DNA of 8,877 nucleotides from CALMKX01 sp044869955 (GCA_044869955.1 JBIOYC010000143.1:1-8877); one strand, 5' to 3'; positions 1 to 6,756 are shown, counted from the first letter of the stretch. Notes: a model not told the origin generated them from the sequence alone. Made by a program: numbers and translations.

Positions 1-84
1 GGCATGGTCAACGACCACGAGACCGGCTGCTTCCGGTACGAGGCGGTGCGGAAGCTGGGGGCGAGGGGGAGGGGGCTCGGTTAG
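1..84 (+). CDS. C-terminal end of an unidentified protein (5' truncated by window)
   Basis: Frame 1 is open from the window edge to a TAG at 82-84 and encodes 27 residues, beginning GMVNDHETGCFRYEAVRKL and ending in a Gly/Arg-rich tail. Almost every third position is G or C, as in the other genes here, which supports real coding. The last codons run through a purine-rich low-complexity stretch (AGG/GGG), so the extreme C-terminus is poorly informative. It lies 24 bp upstream of the ribbon-helix-helix gene on the same strand, so the two could be co-transcribed. I do not recognise the family from this fragment and assign no function. Confidence 0.5.
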   Translation, partial: GMVNDHETGCFRYEAVRKLGARGRGLG

Positions 85-88
85 GCTG

Positions 89-94
89 TATAAA
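89..94 (+). promoter_or_regulatory. Candidate -10 element (TATAAA) before the RHH gene
   Basis: TATAAA is a conspicuous AT-rich hexamer in a GC-rich setting. It sits 15 nt before the ATG at 109, so a start site about 7 nt downstream of it would give a nearly leaderless mRNA. No Shine-Dalgarno sequence is visible between it and the ATG, which fits that reading. No convincing -35 element is present (the expected position is GGGAGG). Inference only. Confidence 0.25.
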
Positions 95-108
95 GCTTGG
101 TCTCTGCC

Positions 109-363
109 ATGAAGAAGCTGACCATCCGCCTGCCGGACGACAAGCACGAACGACTGAGGCAGTTGGCTCGTCACCAACACGTCAGCATGAACCGACTGCT
201 CGAGGATCTCTCCACGGCGGCCCTGGCCGAGTTCGATGCGGAGGTGCGCTTCCGGGCTCGGGCGGCGCGTGGACGGCCCGAGGAAGCCCTTCGGCTGTTG
301 ACCCGGTTGGATGAGGCCGAAGCCTCCATCCTTGCCCCGGCCCCTGTCCCGTCAAGCCGCTGA
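109..363 (+). CDS. Ribbon-helix-helix (CopG/HicB-like) antitoxin-type DNA-binding protein
   Basis: An 84-residue protein starting MKKLTIRLPDDKHERLRQL. The opening basic beta strand (KKLTIRLPD), helix A (DKHERLRQLARHQ) and helix B (SMNRLLEDLSTAALAEF) are the standard ribbon-helix-helix DNA-binding layout, covering residues 1-45. Such proteins dimerise and bind operators through the paired beta ribbon, often repressing their own operon as type II antitoxins. Residues 46-75 (RARAARGRPEEALRLLTRLD) form an Arg-rich helix that would be the partner-binding tail in an antitoxin. I chose ATG 109 over an in-frame TTG at 97 because the RHH strand begins right after it. No toxin is recognisable downstream. 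The truncated upstream gene could be the partner but is not identifiable. The 3' end overlaps the convergent cytochrome gene by 12 bp. Confidence 0.75.
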   Translation: MKKLTIRLPDDKHERLRQLARHQHVSMNRLLEDLSTAALAEFDAEVRFRARAARGRPEEALRLLTRLDEAEASILAPAPVPSSR

Positions 364-2343
364 TCGAGCAACGGAGGACCTGAGCCGCTCCAACGCCGCC
401 CGCACCGCCTCCGGCCGGGCAGCCCAGCGGGCGCCGTGCTCTAGGTAGCGCAGGGCTTCCTGCTGGTTGCCGGTCGCGCGGAGCGCTTCGGCCAGCTCGA
501 GGTAGGCCGGAGTGAGGCGGGGGTCGATCTCGAGGGCGCGGCGCAGCGCGGCGATCCCTGGTTCCTTCTGCTCGAGGGCGAGCCTCGCGCGGCCGAGGTA
601 GAGCCAGGCAGTGGGGAAGTTGGGGCGCAGCGCGATCGCCCGCTCGAGCTCTCGGATCGCCTCCGCGTGCCGGCCCCGGCCGTGGAGCAGCAGGCCGAGG
701 TTGAAGCGGGCCTCCGGCCGATCCGGGGTGCCCTCCAGGGCCCGAGTCGCCTCGGCGAGGGCCTCTTCCACCCGGCCCTGTCCGGCGAGGGCGATGGCCA
801 GCCAGTCTCGCGCCAGGAACAGGTCCGGGCGGCGGCCGAGAAGGTCCCGGGCGGTGCTCTCGGCCTCCTGCCACAGGCGCTGGCCGAGCTGGCCCTGGAG
901 GAGGTCGAGCCAAGGCTCGGGCTCGGCGGGCCGCAGGGCCGCCACCTTCTTGGCCAGGAAGTCCACGGCGTTGCGGCTGCTCGCCGCGCGCACCACCGTG
1001 GCGGCCCGGTAGGTCTCGCCCAACTCGCCGGACGGGGCCGTGGCCGGGTCGTAGAAGGTGACGTCGAGCAGTACCGGGTCGATCTCCTCGCGCGGGGCCA
1101 GGTAGCCGTCGCCGATCTGCGGTCGCTGGATCTTGTGGTCGGTCATCACCACCTGGACCACGTCCTGGGGCCGGCGCTTGGGCAGGTGGCAGCCGGCGCA
1201 GTCCCCGGGCGAGCCACCCGCGGCCCGGGAGGCAGCCTCCGCCGGGCAGGCTTCGGCGCCGTGGCAGGTGAGGCAGGCGGCCCGGTAGTGCGCGGCCCTT
1301 TCGGCCGCCGGCACCTTGCGATGCGGATCGTGGCAGGTGAGGCACGAGAGCTTGCCGGCGCTCGCCGTGAAGCAGCGGCTCTGGCGCAGGCGGTAGGGGT
1401 GGTGGTTGATCTCGAAGCGGTCCGCCTCGCCGTTGCCCTGCACAACGTCCACCGGCAGCTGGTAGTCGGCCATCGCTTCGCCAGGCCGGAACCCGTAGTC
1501 CCCCCGGCCGAAGCGGCGCACCCCGGGGAGGGAGACCGCCGGTTGCAGGTGGCACTGGTAGCAGACCTCGTCGCGCCTCTCGGGCGGCAGCCGGCCCGGG
1601 TTCACGATCGCCGCCGCGCCGCGGCCGCCCATCATCGCGCGGGCGTGCTCGGCGCCCGGGCCGTGGCAGCGCTGGCAGCCGGTGCCTTCGGGCAGGTGGG
1701 GCGGGAAGGTCTGGGGCTGGCCGTGGGCGTCGCTGCCGGCGGGCACGTCCGGGTAGCCGTTGTGGCAGAAGAGGCACTCCCGCCGCACCCGCCGCATCAC
1801 CCCTTCGTGGTCCGGCCGGTCGAAGCCGGGGGCCATGCCCCACTTGCCTTCCTGGCCGTACCAGGCCACCGGCAGCTGGTACATCTCTCCGCCCGGCGCG
1901 CGGAAGAGGTAGGTCCGCGCGTGGTTGCCCGAGCCGAGGACCCATTCCACCGGCGCCTCGAAGACGTTCAGGGCCCGGCCCGCGGCGTCCTCCTGCCAGC
2001 GGCGGAAGCTCAGCCGCTCGCCGTCGCGGCGCATCTCGAAGTGCTGGCCCGAGGGTTGGTGGATGAAGCGGGAGCGGGAGAAGTCCTCGTTCAGGTTCTC
2101 GGCGCGGGGGCGATAGAACGACCGCGCCATCCCCACCTGCTGGTAGGACTCGAAGATCGCACCGTGGCAGCGGGCGCAGGCGTGGTCGTCCACGTAGCCC
2201 GCAGCGGCGCCGGTGGTTACCGTGAAGCCCGCCGCCTGGAGAGGGTCGGGCGGCGGTGCGGTCGGACCCTGGGCCGCGAGGCCGAGCAGGCCGAGAGCGA
2301 CCACCGGGGTGACTGCGGAGGCGAGAGTCCGGAGGCTCTTCAT
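352..2343 (-). CDS. Exported heptaheme c-type cytochrome with C-terminal TPR domain
   Basis: A 663-residue protein. Residues 1-25 are a signal peptide (basic MKSLR, then a hydrophobic stretch to AAQG), so it acts outside the cytoplasmic membrane. Seven CXXCH heme sites are visible: CARCH 56-60, CLFCH 190-194, CQRCH 223-227, CYQCH 261-265, CLTCH 334-338, CLTCH 357-361 and CAGCH 382-386. The spacing resembles multiheme cytochromes of the c554/doubled-CXXCH type. The segment CAGCHLPKR followed by VVMTDHKIQRP is characteristic of cytochrome-TPR fusions I know from Acidobacteriota and Planctomycetes. Residues about 475-640 form about five TPR units, probably a docking surface. Expected role: periplasmic electron transfer or a redox enzyme; substrate unknown. 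Start ATG at 2343 is preceded by AGGG 6 nt upstream and GGAGG 13 nt upstream. No cytochrome maturation genes are nearby. Confidence 0.9.
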   Translation of the reverse strand: MKSLRTLASAVTPVVALGLLGLAAQGPTAPPPDPLQAAGFTVTTGAAAGYVDDHACARCHGAIFESYQQVGMARSFYRPRAENLNEDFSRSRFIHQPSGQHFEMRRDGERLSFRRWQEDAAGRALNVFEAPVEWVLGSGNHARTYLFRAPGGEMYQLPVAWYGQEGKWGMAPGFDRPDHEGVMRRVRRECLFCHNGYPDVPAGSDAHGQPQTFPPHLPEGTGCQRCHGPGAEHARAMMGGRGAAAIVNPGRLPPERRDEVCYQCHLQPAVSLPGVRRFGRGDYGFRPGEAMADYQLPVDVVQGNGEADRFEINHHPYRLRQSRCFTASAGKLSCLTCHDPHRKVPAAERAAHYRAACLTCHGAEACPAEAASRAAGGSPGDCAGCHLPKRRPQDVVQVVMTDHKIQRPQIGDGYLAPREEIDPVLLDVTFYDPATAPSGELGETYRAATVVRAASSRNAVDFLAKKVAALRPAEPEPWLDLLQGQLGQRLWQEAESTARDLLGRRPDLFLARDWLAIALAGQGRVEEALAEATRALEGTPDRPEARFNLGLLLHGRGRHAEAIRELERAIALRPNFPTAWLYLGRARLALEQKEPGIAALRRALEIDPRLTPAYLELAEALRATGNQQEALRYLEHGARWAARPEAVRAALERLRSSVARSAA

Positions 2344-2453
2344 GGCGATCCCTGAGCCTCCGAGCCTACAACCTCGAACCGAAAAGCCCGCGCCGGGGAC
2401 TTACTATGGACTCGATCTCGAGCTCGACCCCACAACGACCTGGGAGGTCCACC
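2344..2453. promoter_or_regulatory. Divergent intergenic region with candidate promoter and imperfect palindrome
   Basis: These 110 bp separate the divergently transcribed cytochrome and secreted-protein genes and must carry promoters for both. On the + strand TACTAT at 2402-2407 is a plausible -10 hexamer, which would place the start near 2413; no good -35 is seen 17 bp upstream. Just after it, TCGATCTCGAGCTCGA at 2412-2427 is an inverted repeat with one mismatched pair centred on CTCGAG, well placed to be an operator. For the - strand I see no convincing promoter hexamers. Function inferred from position. Confidence 0.35.
2443..2447 (+). promoter_or_regulatory. Shine-Dalgarno GGAGG that fixes the start at 2454
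   Basis: GGAGG lies 6 nt upstream of ATG 2454, ideal spacing. An earlier in-frame ATG at 2406 has no such site and would put 16 polar residues ahead of the signal peptide, so 2454 is the better start. Confidence 0.75.
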
Positions 2454-3167
2454 ATGCCCGTCTCTCGGCTCCTGCGTCCCCTTCGCCTCGTCGCCCTACT
2501 GGTCCTGCTGGCCTCGCCCGCCACGGCCTCCTTCCATTTCATGCAGATCGAGCAGGCAATCGGCGGCTATTGCGGCAGCGTCGATGAGCAGGCGATCCAG
2601 CTGCGCATGCGCTCCGCCGGCCAGAACCTGGTCACTGGATCCAAGCTGGTCGCCCGCGACGCCACGGGTGCCAACCCGGTGACCCTCATCACCTTCCCGT
2701 CCAACGTCAGCACCTCGACCTTGGGCTCGAGGATCCTGGTCACTAGCGCCGCCTTCGCGGCCACCCACGGGGTGACGCCGGACTTCACCCTGACCAACCT
2801 GATCCCCGCCTCCTACCTGCCGGCGGGGCGTCTGACCTTCGAAGGTTCGGACAGCACCATCTACTGGTCCCTGGCCTGGGGAGGCGCTGGCTACACCGGC
2901 TCGAGCGCCGGCTCCACCACCAACGACGCGGACGGCAACTTCGGGCCTCCCTTCGCCACCGGACTGCCGTTCAACCTCAGCCAAGCCCTGCTCTTCCCGG
3001 GCGTCGCCACGGCGATGAGCACCAACAACGCCGCCGATTACGCCCAGACCACGGGGGCGGCCACCTTCACCAACAACGCCGGCACGGGTGTGACCGTCGT
3101 CTTCTGCATCTTTGGTGATGGCTTCGAGGTGCTGGGCACCTCGTCGTGGCCGGTGATCGTGCCGTAA
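2454..3167 (+). CDS. Small secreted protein of unknown function with FxDGFE-type C-terminus
   Basis: A 237-residue protein. Residues 1-25 are a clear signal peptide (MPVSRLLRPLRL, a leucine-rich core, then SPATA before SFHFMQIEQ), so it is exported. The mature protein begins FHFMQIEQAIGGYCGSVDEQ and continues QAIQLRMRSAGQNL. I associate this pattern with hypothetical secreted proteins common in Acidobacteriota and myxobacteria-like genomes; no biochemical function is known to me. The body is rich in Ser, Thr, Gly and Asn, with many short hydrophobic strands suggesting a beta-rich fold. Two cysteines (GGYCGS and VVFCIF) could form a disulfide linking the two ends. The C-terminus FGDGFEVLGTSSWPVIVP resembles the FxDGFESGxxxxW tail of many secreted proteins in GC-rich bacteria. 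It is divergent from the cytochrome gene and convergent with the TIG-repeat gene. Confidence 0.8.
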   Translation: MPVSRLLRPLRLVALLVLLASPATASFHFMQIEQAIGGYCGSVDEQAIQLRMRSAGQNLVTGSKLVARDATGANPVTLITFPSNVSTSTLGSRILVTSAAFAATHGVTPDFTLTNLIPASYLPAGRLTFEGSDSTIYWSLAWGGAGYTGSSAGSTTNDADGNFGPPFATGLPFNLSQALLFPGVATAMSTNNAADYAQTTGAATFTNNAGTGVTVVFCIFGDGFEVLGTSSWPVIVP

Positions 3168-3174
3168 GGGAACG

Positions 3175-3207
3175 GTGGGGCCGCGGCGTGCTGTGCCGCG
3201 ACCCCAC
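3175..3207 (-). terminator. Hairpin between convergent genes, better formed on the - strand transcript
   Basis: Arms 3175-3187 (GTGGGGCCGCGGC) and 3195-3207 (GCCGCGACCCCAC) with a 7-nt loop form a 13-bp stem. On the + transcript one pair is a C-A mismatch, but on the - transcript the same position is a G-U pair, making the stem continuous. It starts 12 nt after the TAG of the TIG-repeat gene and 7 nt after the TAA of the secreted-protein gene. There is no strong U tract on either side, though the - strand continues CGTTCCCTT. It probably serves mainly the - strand gene. Confidence 0.55.
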
Positions 3208-3219
3208 GGAGGGCCACCG

Positions 3220-6200
3220 CTAGAAGCTCTGGATGGTTACCGGCTCGTTGCTGGTGTCCTCGGCCGTGGTGCCGAGGCTCTCGTTGCGGGCGATGACCTT
3301 GATCACCACCGAAGCGGAGCTCTGTCCGAAGGGCAAGATGCTCGACGGCACGGTCCAGGCGAAGCTGCGGGCGGTGGCCGGCAGGCCGGTGACGATGGGG
3401 TTGAAGGTGCCGCCGTTCACCGACACCTGAGCCCGGTGCGAGGTGGCCCCGGAGCTGGTCCACTGGATGTTGACGATCTGACCGACGAAGAAGGTCTCTC
3501 CCCCGTTGGGCGCGGTCACAGTGACGGCGAGGCCGGTCGGGGGCGGAGGCGGGGGCGGAGCATCGGCCTGGAGGGTGATCGCCCCGTTGGAGGTGTCCTC
3601 GGCGTTGGTGCCGAGGGTTTCGTCGCGGGCGATGACCTTGATTACCGCGGAGGCCGAGGTCGCGCCCACCGGGACGATCGAGGCCGGCACGGTCCAGGCG
3701 AAGCTGCGGGCGGTGGCGGGCAGGCCGGTGACGATGGGGTTGAAAGCGCCGCCGTTGATGGCGACCTGGATGCGGTGCGAGGTGGCGCCGGAGCTGGTCC
3801 ACTGGATGTTGACGGTCTGGCCGACGTCGAAGACCTCACCGCCGTTGGGGCTGGTGACGGTGACGCTGAGCCCGACCGGGGGCGGTGGGGGAGGGGCGCT
3901 GGCGCGCAGAGTGATCGATCCGTTGGAGGTGTCCTCGGCGGTGGTGCCGAGGGTTTCGTCGCGGGCGATGACCTTGATCACGGCCGAGGCCGAGCTGGCG
4001 CCCACCGGGACGATCGAGGCCGGCACGGTCCAGGCGAAGCTGCGGGCGGTGGCGGGCAGGCCGGTGACGATGGGGTTGAAGGCGCCGCCGTTGACGGCGA
4101 CCTGGATGCGGTGCGAGGTGGCCCCGGAGCTGGTCCACTGAATGTTGACGGTCTGGCCGACGTCGAAGGTCTCGCCACCGTTGGGGCTGGTGACGGTGAC
4201 GCTGAGCCCGACCGGGGGCGGTGGAGGAGGCGAGGAGACCGTGAAGGCCGCGGCGCTGGCACCGGTGCCGGCGGCGGTGGTCACGCGGATGGGACCGCTG
4301 GTGGCACCCGCCGGTACGGTGGCGACGAGCAGGCTGGGACTCTGGACGAAGAACTGCGCGGCCAGGCCGTTGAAAGTGACCTGAGTGACGCCCACGAAGC
4401 CGGTGCCGGAGATGTTGACGCTGCTGCCGACCTGGCCGGAGATCGGCTGGAAGCCGGAGACGGTCGGCGGAGCTGGTGGGGGAGGGGGCGGTGAGGAGAC
4501 CGTGAAGCTCGCCACGCTCGAGCCCGTGCCGGCGGCCGTGGTCACCCGGATGGGACCGCTAGTGGCACCCGCCGGTACGGTGGCGACGAGCAGGCTGGGA
4601 CTCTGGACGAAGAACTGCGCCGCAAACCCGTTGAAGGTGACCTGGGTGACGCCCACGAAGCCGGTGCCGGAGATGTTGATGCTGGTGCCGACCTGGCCGG
4701 AGATCGGCTGGAAGCCGGAGACGGTCGGCGGGGCCGGGGGCGGCGGTGGGGGCGCTGTGACGGTGAAGCTCGCCACGCTCGAGCCCGTGCCGGCGGCCGT
4801 GCTGACGCGGATGGGGCCGCTGGTGGCGCCCGAGGGCACGGTGGCGAAGAGGCGATTGGCCGTCGAGGGCTGGAAGGTGGCGACGGTGTTGTTGAACCGC
4901 ACCTGGGTGACGCCCACGAAGTTGGTGCCATCCACCTGGACGTTGGCCCCGGGGCTGCCGGAGGCGGGCGTGAAGAAGCTGACCACCGGCGGGCTGGCCG
5001 GCGGTGGCGGCGGAGCGAGCACCGTGAACGCCGTCGGGCTGGTCGCCGTGCCGGCCGCGGTGCTGACGCGGATCGGCCCGGAGGTGGCGCCGCTCGGGAC
5101 TTGCGCGCTCAATTGAGAAGCGCTCGCGACCGAGAAGGAAGCCGCCACGCCGTTGAAGCTGACCTGCGTGGCGCCGGTGAAGCCGCTGCCGGACACCGTG
5201 ACCGAGGACTGCGGCGCCCCCGAGGCGGGCGTAAAGCCGGAGATCACCGGCGGGGCCGGAGGAGGCGGTGGCGGGGGCGCCGAGACGATGACCTCGAAGC
5301 GATCGGTGCTGTTGACGCCGCCGGCGTCGTTGACCACCCGGATGTTGCCGGTCATCGCTCCCTGGGGGACGGTGGCCCGCAGCCGCGCCATGCCGGTCAC
5401 AGGGTCGTTCGCGAGCACCTCGAAATCGGCATCGAGACGACCCGAAGCCGTGGGCGCCCGGAAGCGGACCTTGGTGGTCGTCGCGAAATTCCGGCCCATC
5501 AGGATCACGTCGGTGAGCACCGGCCCGCTGGTGGGCGAAAAGGAGTTGATCTTGGGCAGGCGGGCCAGCTCGAAGCCGGGCCGCGACGCCATCCCGGCCG
5601 GGTTGATCACCGTGACGCTACCGTTGCGGGCGTTCCCCGGCACACGCGCGCGAATCATGGCGTCCGAGATGATCTCGAGAGGTTGGGGCGCAGGCGTGCC
5701 GCCGAAGCGGACCTCGGTCACGGTGAGCAGGTTGGTACCGTTGATCGTCACGGCCTCGCCGACCGGGGCGCGCGTCGGGGCGAAGGAGGCGATGGTCGGC
5801 GGCCTCGCCACCAGGAACTGGTTGGGCAGGCTCGAACCGGTGCCGGCGGGCGTGGTGATGGTGATCGGGCCGCTGGTGGCCCCCACCGGCACGCGGGCCG
5901 TGACCTGAGTCTCCGAGACGCTCACCGGCGGGGTCGGCCGGCCGTTGAAGCCCACCGTCCGGGTGCCCGAAAAGCCCGTGCCGTTGATCGTCACCGGGGT
6001 CCCCTCGATGCCCACGGTGGGGGTGAAGCTCTGGATCATCGGCGTCCGGAAGACGGTGAAGAAGGGGGTGCTGGCCGCCGGTCCGTTGTTGTTGGTCACC
6101 CGCACCGGGCCGGAGGTGGCGTTCGCCGGCACGACGGCGGTGATCAGAGTGCCGTCGCTGCTGACCGTGACCATGGCGGCGGCGACGCCGTCGAAGCTCA

Positions 6201-6387
6201 CGGTCACCGGCGGGACGTTGAAGTCCGTGCCGATGATGTCCACCGGCGTGCCGACCGTGCCGGCGGTGGGGTTGAGAGAGAGCACGACCGGCAGCTGGGC
6301 CTGGGCTGCGGTGGTGGAGAAGAAGAGAAGGAGCCCGAGCAGGGCTCCCACGTGGCGTGGCCACGCTCGTCGAGTCGGTTGGGGCAT
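3220..6387 (-). CDS. Secreted multidomain IPT/TIG and Ig-like repeat surface protein
   Basis: A 1055-residue protein. Residues 1-30 are a signal peptide (basic start, hydrophobic GALLGLLLFF, cleavage after TTAAQA). Eight IPT/TIG domains follow at about 33-113, 117-194, 198-275, 279-368, 380-457, 468-545, 555-632 and 642-719. Each has the TIG pattern: P.SG..G..V.I.GTGF, then V.FNG, then VP.GATSGPI.V. Three Ig-like domains (about 728-828, 840-941, 953-1054) begin SPNGGETF.VGQ.VNIQWTSSG, resembling Kre9/KNH-type bacterial Ig-like modules. Domains 5-11 are separated by poly-proline linkers of 5-7 prolines; domains 1-4 are not. TIG4 carries an insertion near 311-335. There is no transmembrane anchor, sortase motif or catalytic domain, so it is probably released or held on the surface by another partner, as an adhesin-like or structural protein. 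ATG 6387 has GAGAGGA 7 nt upstream. It lies downstream of the protease and small-protein genes on the same strand. Confidence 0.88.
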   Translation of the reverse strand: MPQPTRRAWPRHVGALLGLLLFFSTTAAQAQLPVVLSLNPTAGTVGTPVDIIGTDFNVPPVTVSFDGVAAAMVTVSSDGTLITAVVPANATSGPVRVTNNNGPAASTPFFTVFRTPMIQSFTPTVGIEGTPVTINGTGFSGTRTVGFNGRPTPPVSVSETQVTARVPVGATSGPITITTPAGTGSSLPNQFLVARPPTIASFAPTRAPVGEAVTINGTNLLTVTEVRFGGTPAPQPLEIISDAMIRARVPGNARNGSVTVINPAGMASRPGFELARLPKINSFSPTSGPVLTDVILMGRNFATTTKVRFRAPTASGRLDADFEVLANDPVTGMARLRATVPQGAMTGNIRVVNDAGGVNSTDRFEVIVSAPPPPPPPAPPVISGFTPASGAPQSSVTVSGSGFTGATQVSFNGVAASFSVASASQLSAQVPSGATSGPIRVSTAAGTATSPTAFTVLAPPPPPASPPVVSFFTPASGSPGANVQVDGTNFVGVTQVRFNNTVATFQPSTANRLFATVPSGATSGPIRVSTAAGTGSSVASFTVTAPPPPPPAPPTVSGFQPISGQVGTSINISGTGFVGVTQVTFNGFAAQFFVQSPSLLVATVPAGATSGPIRVTTAAGTGSSVASFTVSSPPPPPPAPPTVSGFQPISGQVGSSVNISGTGFVGVTQVTFNGLAAQFFVQSPSLLVATVPAGATSGPIRVTTAAGTGASAAAFTVSSPPPPPPVGLSVTVTSPNGGETFDVGQTVNIQWTSSGATSHRIQVAVNGGAFNPIVTGLPATARSFAWTVPASIVPVGASSASAVIKVIARDETLGTTAEDTSNGSITLRASAPPPPPPVGLSVTVTSPNGGEVFDVGQTVNIQWTSSGATSHRIQVAINGGAFNPIVTGLPATARSFAWTVPASIVPVGATSASAVIKVIARDETLGTNAEDTSNGAITLQADAPPPPPPPTGLAVTVTAPNGGETFFVGQIVNIQWTSSGATSHRAQVSVNGGTFNPIVTGLPATARSFAWTVPSSILPFGQSSASVVIKVIARNESLGTTAEDTSNEPVTIQSF
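3532..4206 (-). repeat. Tandem duplication of an Ig-like domain (unit about 336-339 bp)
   Basis: Ig domains A (3871-4206) and B (3532-3870) of the repeat protein are near-identical tandem copies. At DNA level 3662-3744 matches 3998-4080 for 83 bp without a mismatch, exactly 336 bp apart. A third, more diverged copy (3223-3531) completes the array. This long perfect identity implies recent duplication or gene conversion and makes the array prone to copy-number change. Confidence 0.9.
4207..4725 (-). repeat. Tandem duplication of an IPT/TIG domain (261-bp unit)
   Basis: TIG7 (4465-4725) and TIG8 (4207-4464) differ at only about six residues before the linker. The DNA at 4301-4359 is identical to 4562-4620 over 59 bp, offset exactly 261 bp, with further long near-identical stretches either side. 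TIG5 and TIG6 are clearly related but more diverged. The pattern points to stepwise growth of the C-terminal half by unequal exchange or slippage. Confidence 0.88.
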
Positions 6388-6547
6388 GGCTGGTTCCTCT
6401 CGTCCCGCGAAGGGAGCTCGAAGGCCCGATCGGTCCGTCCGGCCGGGCCGCAGAATGCCGTCGCGAGAGGAGGTTCCGGGTGGGTTGGGTTTTGGTTAGA
6501 GCGGAGCCCCACCGGCCGGCAAGCCGATGAGGCTCGAGGCCGGGGCC
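6388..6547 (-). promoter_or_regulatory. Intergenic region with candidate promoter for the TIG-repeat gene
   Basis: The 160 bp between the small-protein stop and the TIG-repeat start encode nothing I can support. On the - strand, TTGCCG (6517-6522) and TCTAAC (6495-6500), 16 bp apart, each match 4 of 6 positions of sigma-70-type -35 and -10 boxes. The gene could therefore have its own promoter even if it is also read through from upstream. A short stem (GAGCC, 5-nt loop, GGCTT) lies just after the small-protein stop but lacks a U tract, so I do not call a terminator. The purine-rich GAGAGGA at 6395-6401 is the ribosome binding site of the TIG-repeat gene. Confidence 0.35.
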
Positions 6548-6751
6548 TCAGGCGCGGGGCGGGGGAGGGGGAGGGTCGGGCCAGGACTGGGAGCCGCCGC
6601 CGGGCTCGCTGCCGATGCCGTCCATCACCGTCGGCCCGGCCGAGCTCGAAGCCCGCCCGAAGAGGGACGAGATCAGGCGAAGGAGGCGATGGAGCAGGCG
6701 GGCGAGGAGGCCGGGTACAGGGGCTCGAACGGCGAGAGCTCGATGTGACAT
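6548..6751 (-). CDS. 67-residue small protein: cationic amphipathic helix plus poly-proline tail
   Basis: This frame starts at ATG 6751 with AGGAGG 6 nt upstream and ends at TGA 6548-6550. Residues 14-33 (GLLARLLHRLLRLISSLFGR) form a strongly amphipathic helix with R18, R22, R25 and S29 on one face and Leu/Ile/Phe on the rest. A flexible segment follows (ASSSAGPTVMDGIGSEPGGG), then a C-terminus PDPPPPPPRA. There is no signal peptide, enzymatic motif or cysteine. I do not recognise the family. It begins 29 nt after the stop of the TPR-CHAT protease gene, so co-transcription is likely. Possible roles are protease substrate, regulator or membrane-active effector, all inferred. The frame also extends upstream of 6751 into the protease gene, but no other start has a comparable ribosome site. 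Third-position GC is about 80%. The antisense frame at 6527-6748 has no ribosome site, so I prefer this reading. Confidence 0.65.
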   Translation of the reverse strand: MSHRALAVRAPVPGLLARLLHRLLRLISSLFGRASSSAGPTVMDGIGSEPGGGSQSWPDPPPPPPRA

Positions 6752-6756
6752 GTCTT

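Noticed and set aside
667..2355. A 562-codon + strand frame opposite the cytochrome gene, and a 587-codon - strand frame (182-1945) overlapping it
   Set aside because: Their translations are low-complexity Arg/Gly/Ala/Pro-rich and lack domains, while the frame at 352-2343 has seven CXXCH sites, a signal peptide and TPRs. These are GC-bias shadows.
2406..3167. The longer start (ATG 2406) for the secreted protein
   Set aside because: It would add 16 polar residues before the signal peptide and has no ribosome site. ATG 2454 has GGAGG at 6-nt spacing.
3175..4494. Long + strand frames opposite the TIG/Ig repeat gene (also 5101-6828 and others)
   Set aside because: They repeat only because the opposite strand repeats (GDDGVEGAAVDGDLDAVRGG-type units). 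They have no ribosome site or recognisable domain and are mirror images of the real repeats.
3532..4725. Regularly spaced repeats considered as a CRISPR array
   Set aside because: The repeat period is 261-336 bp, in frame with protein domains, with no short repeats separated by unique spacers.
6527..6748. A 73-codon + strand frame antisense to the 67-residue small gene
   Set aside because: There is no Shine-Dalgarno before its ATG, its composition is Gly/Arg/Glu-rich, and the opposite frame has an ideal ribosome site and operon placement.
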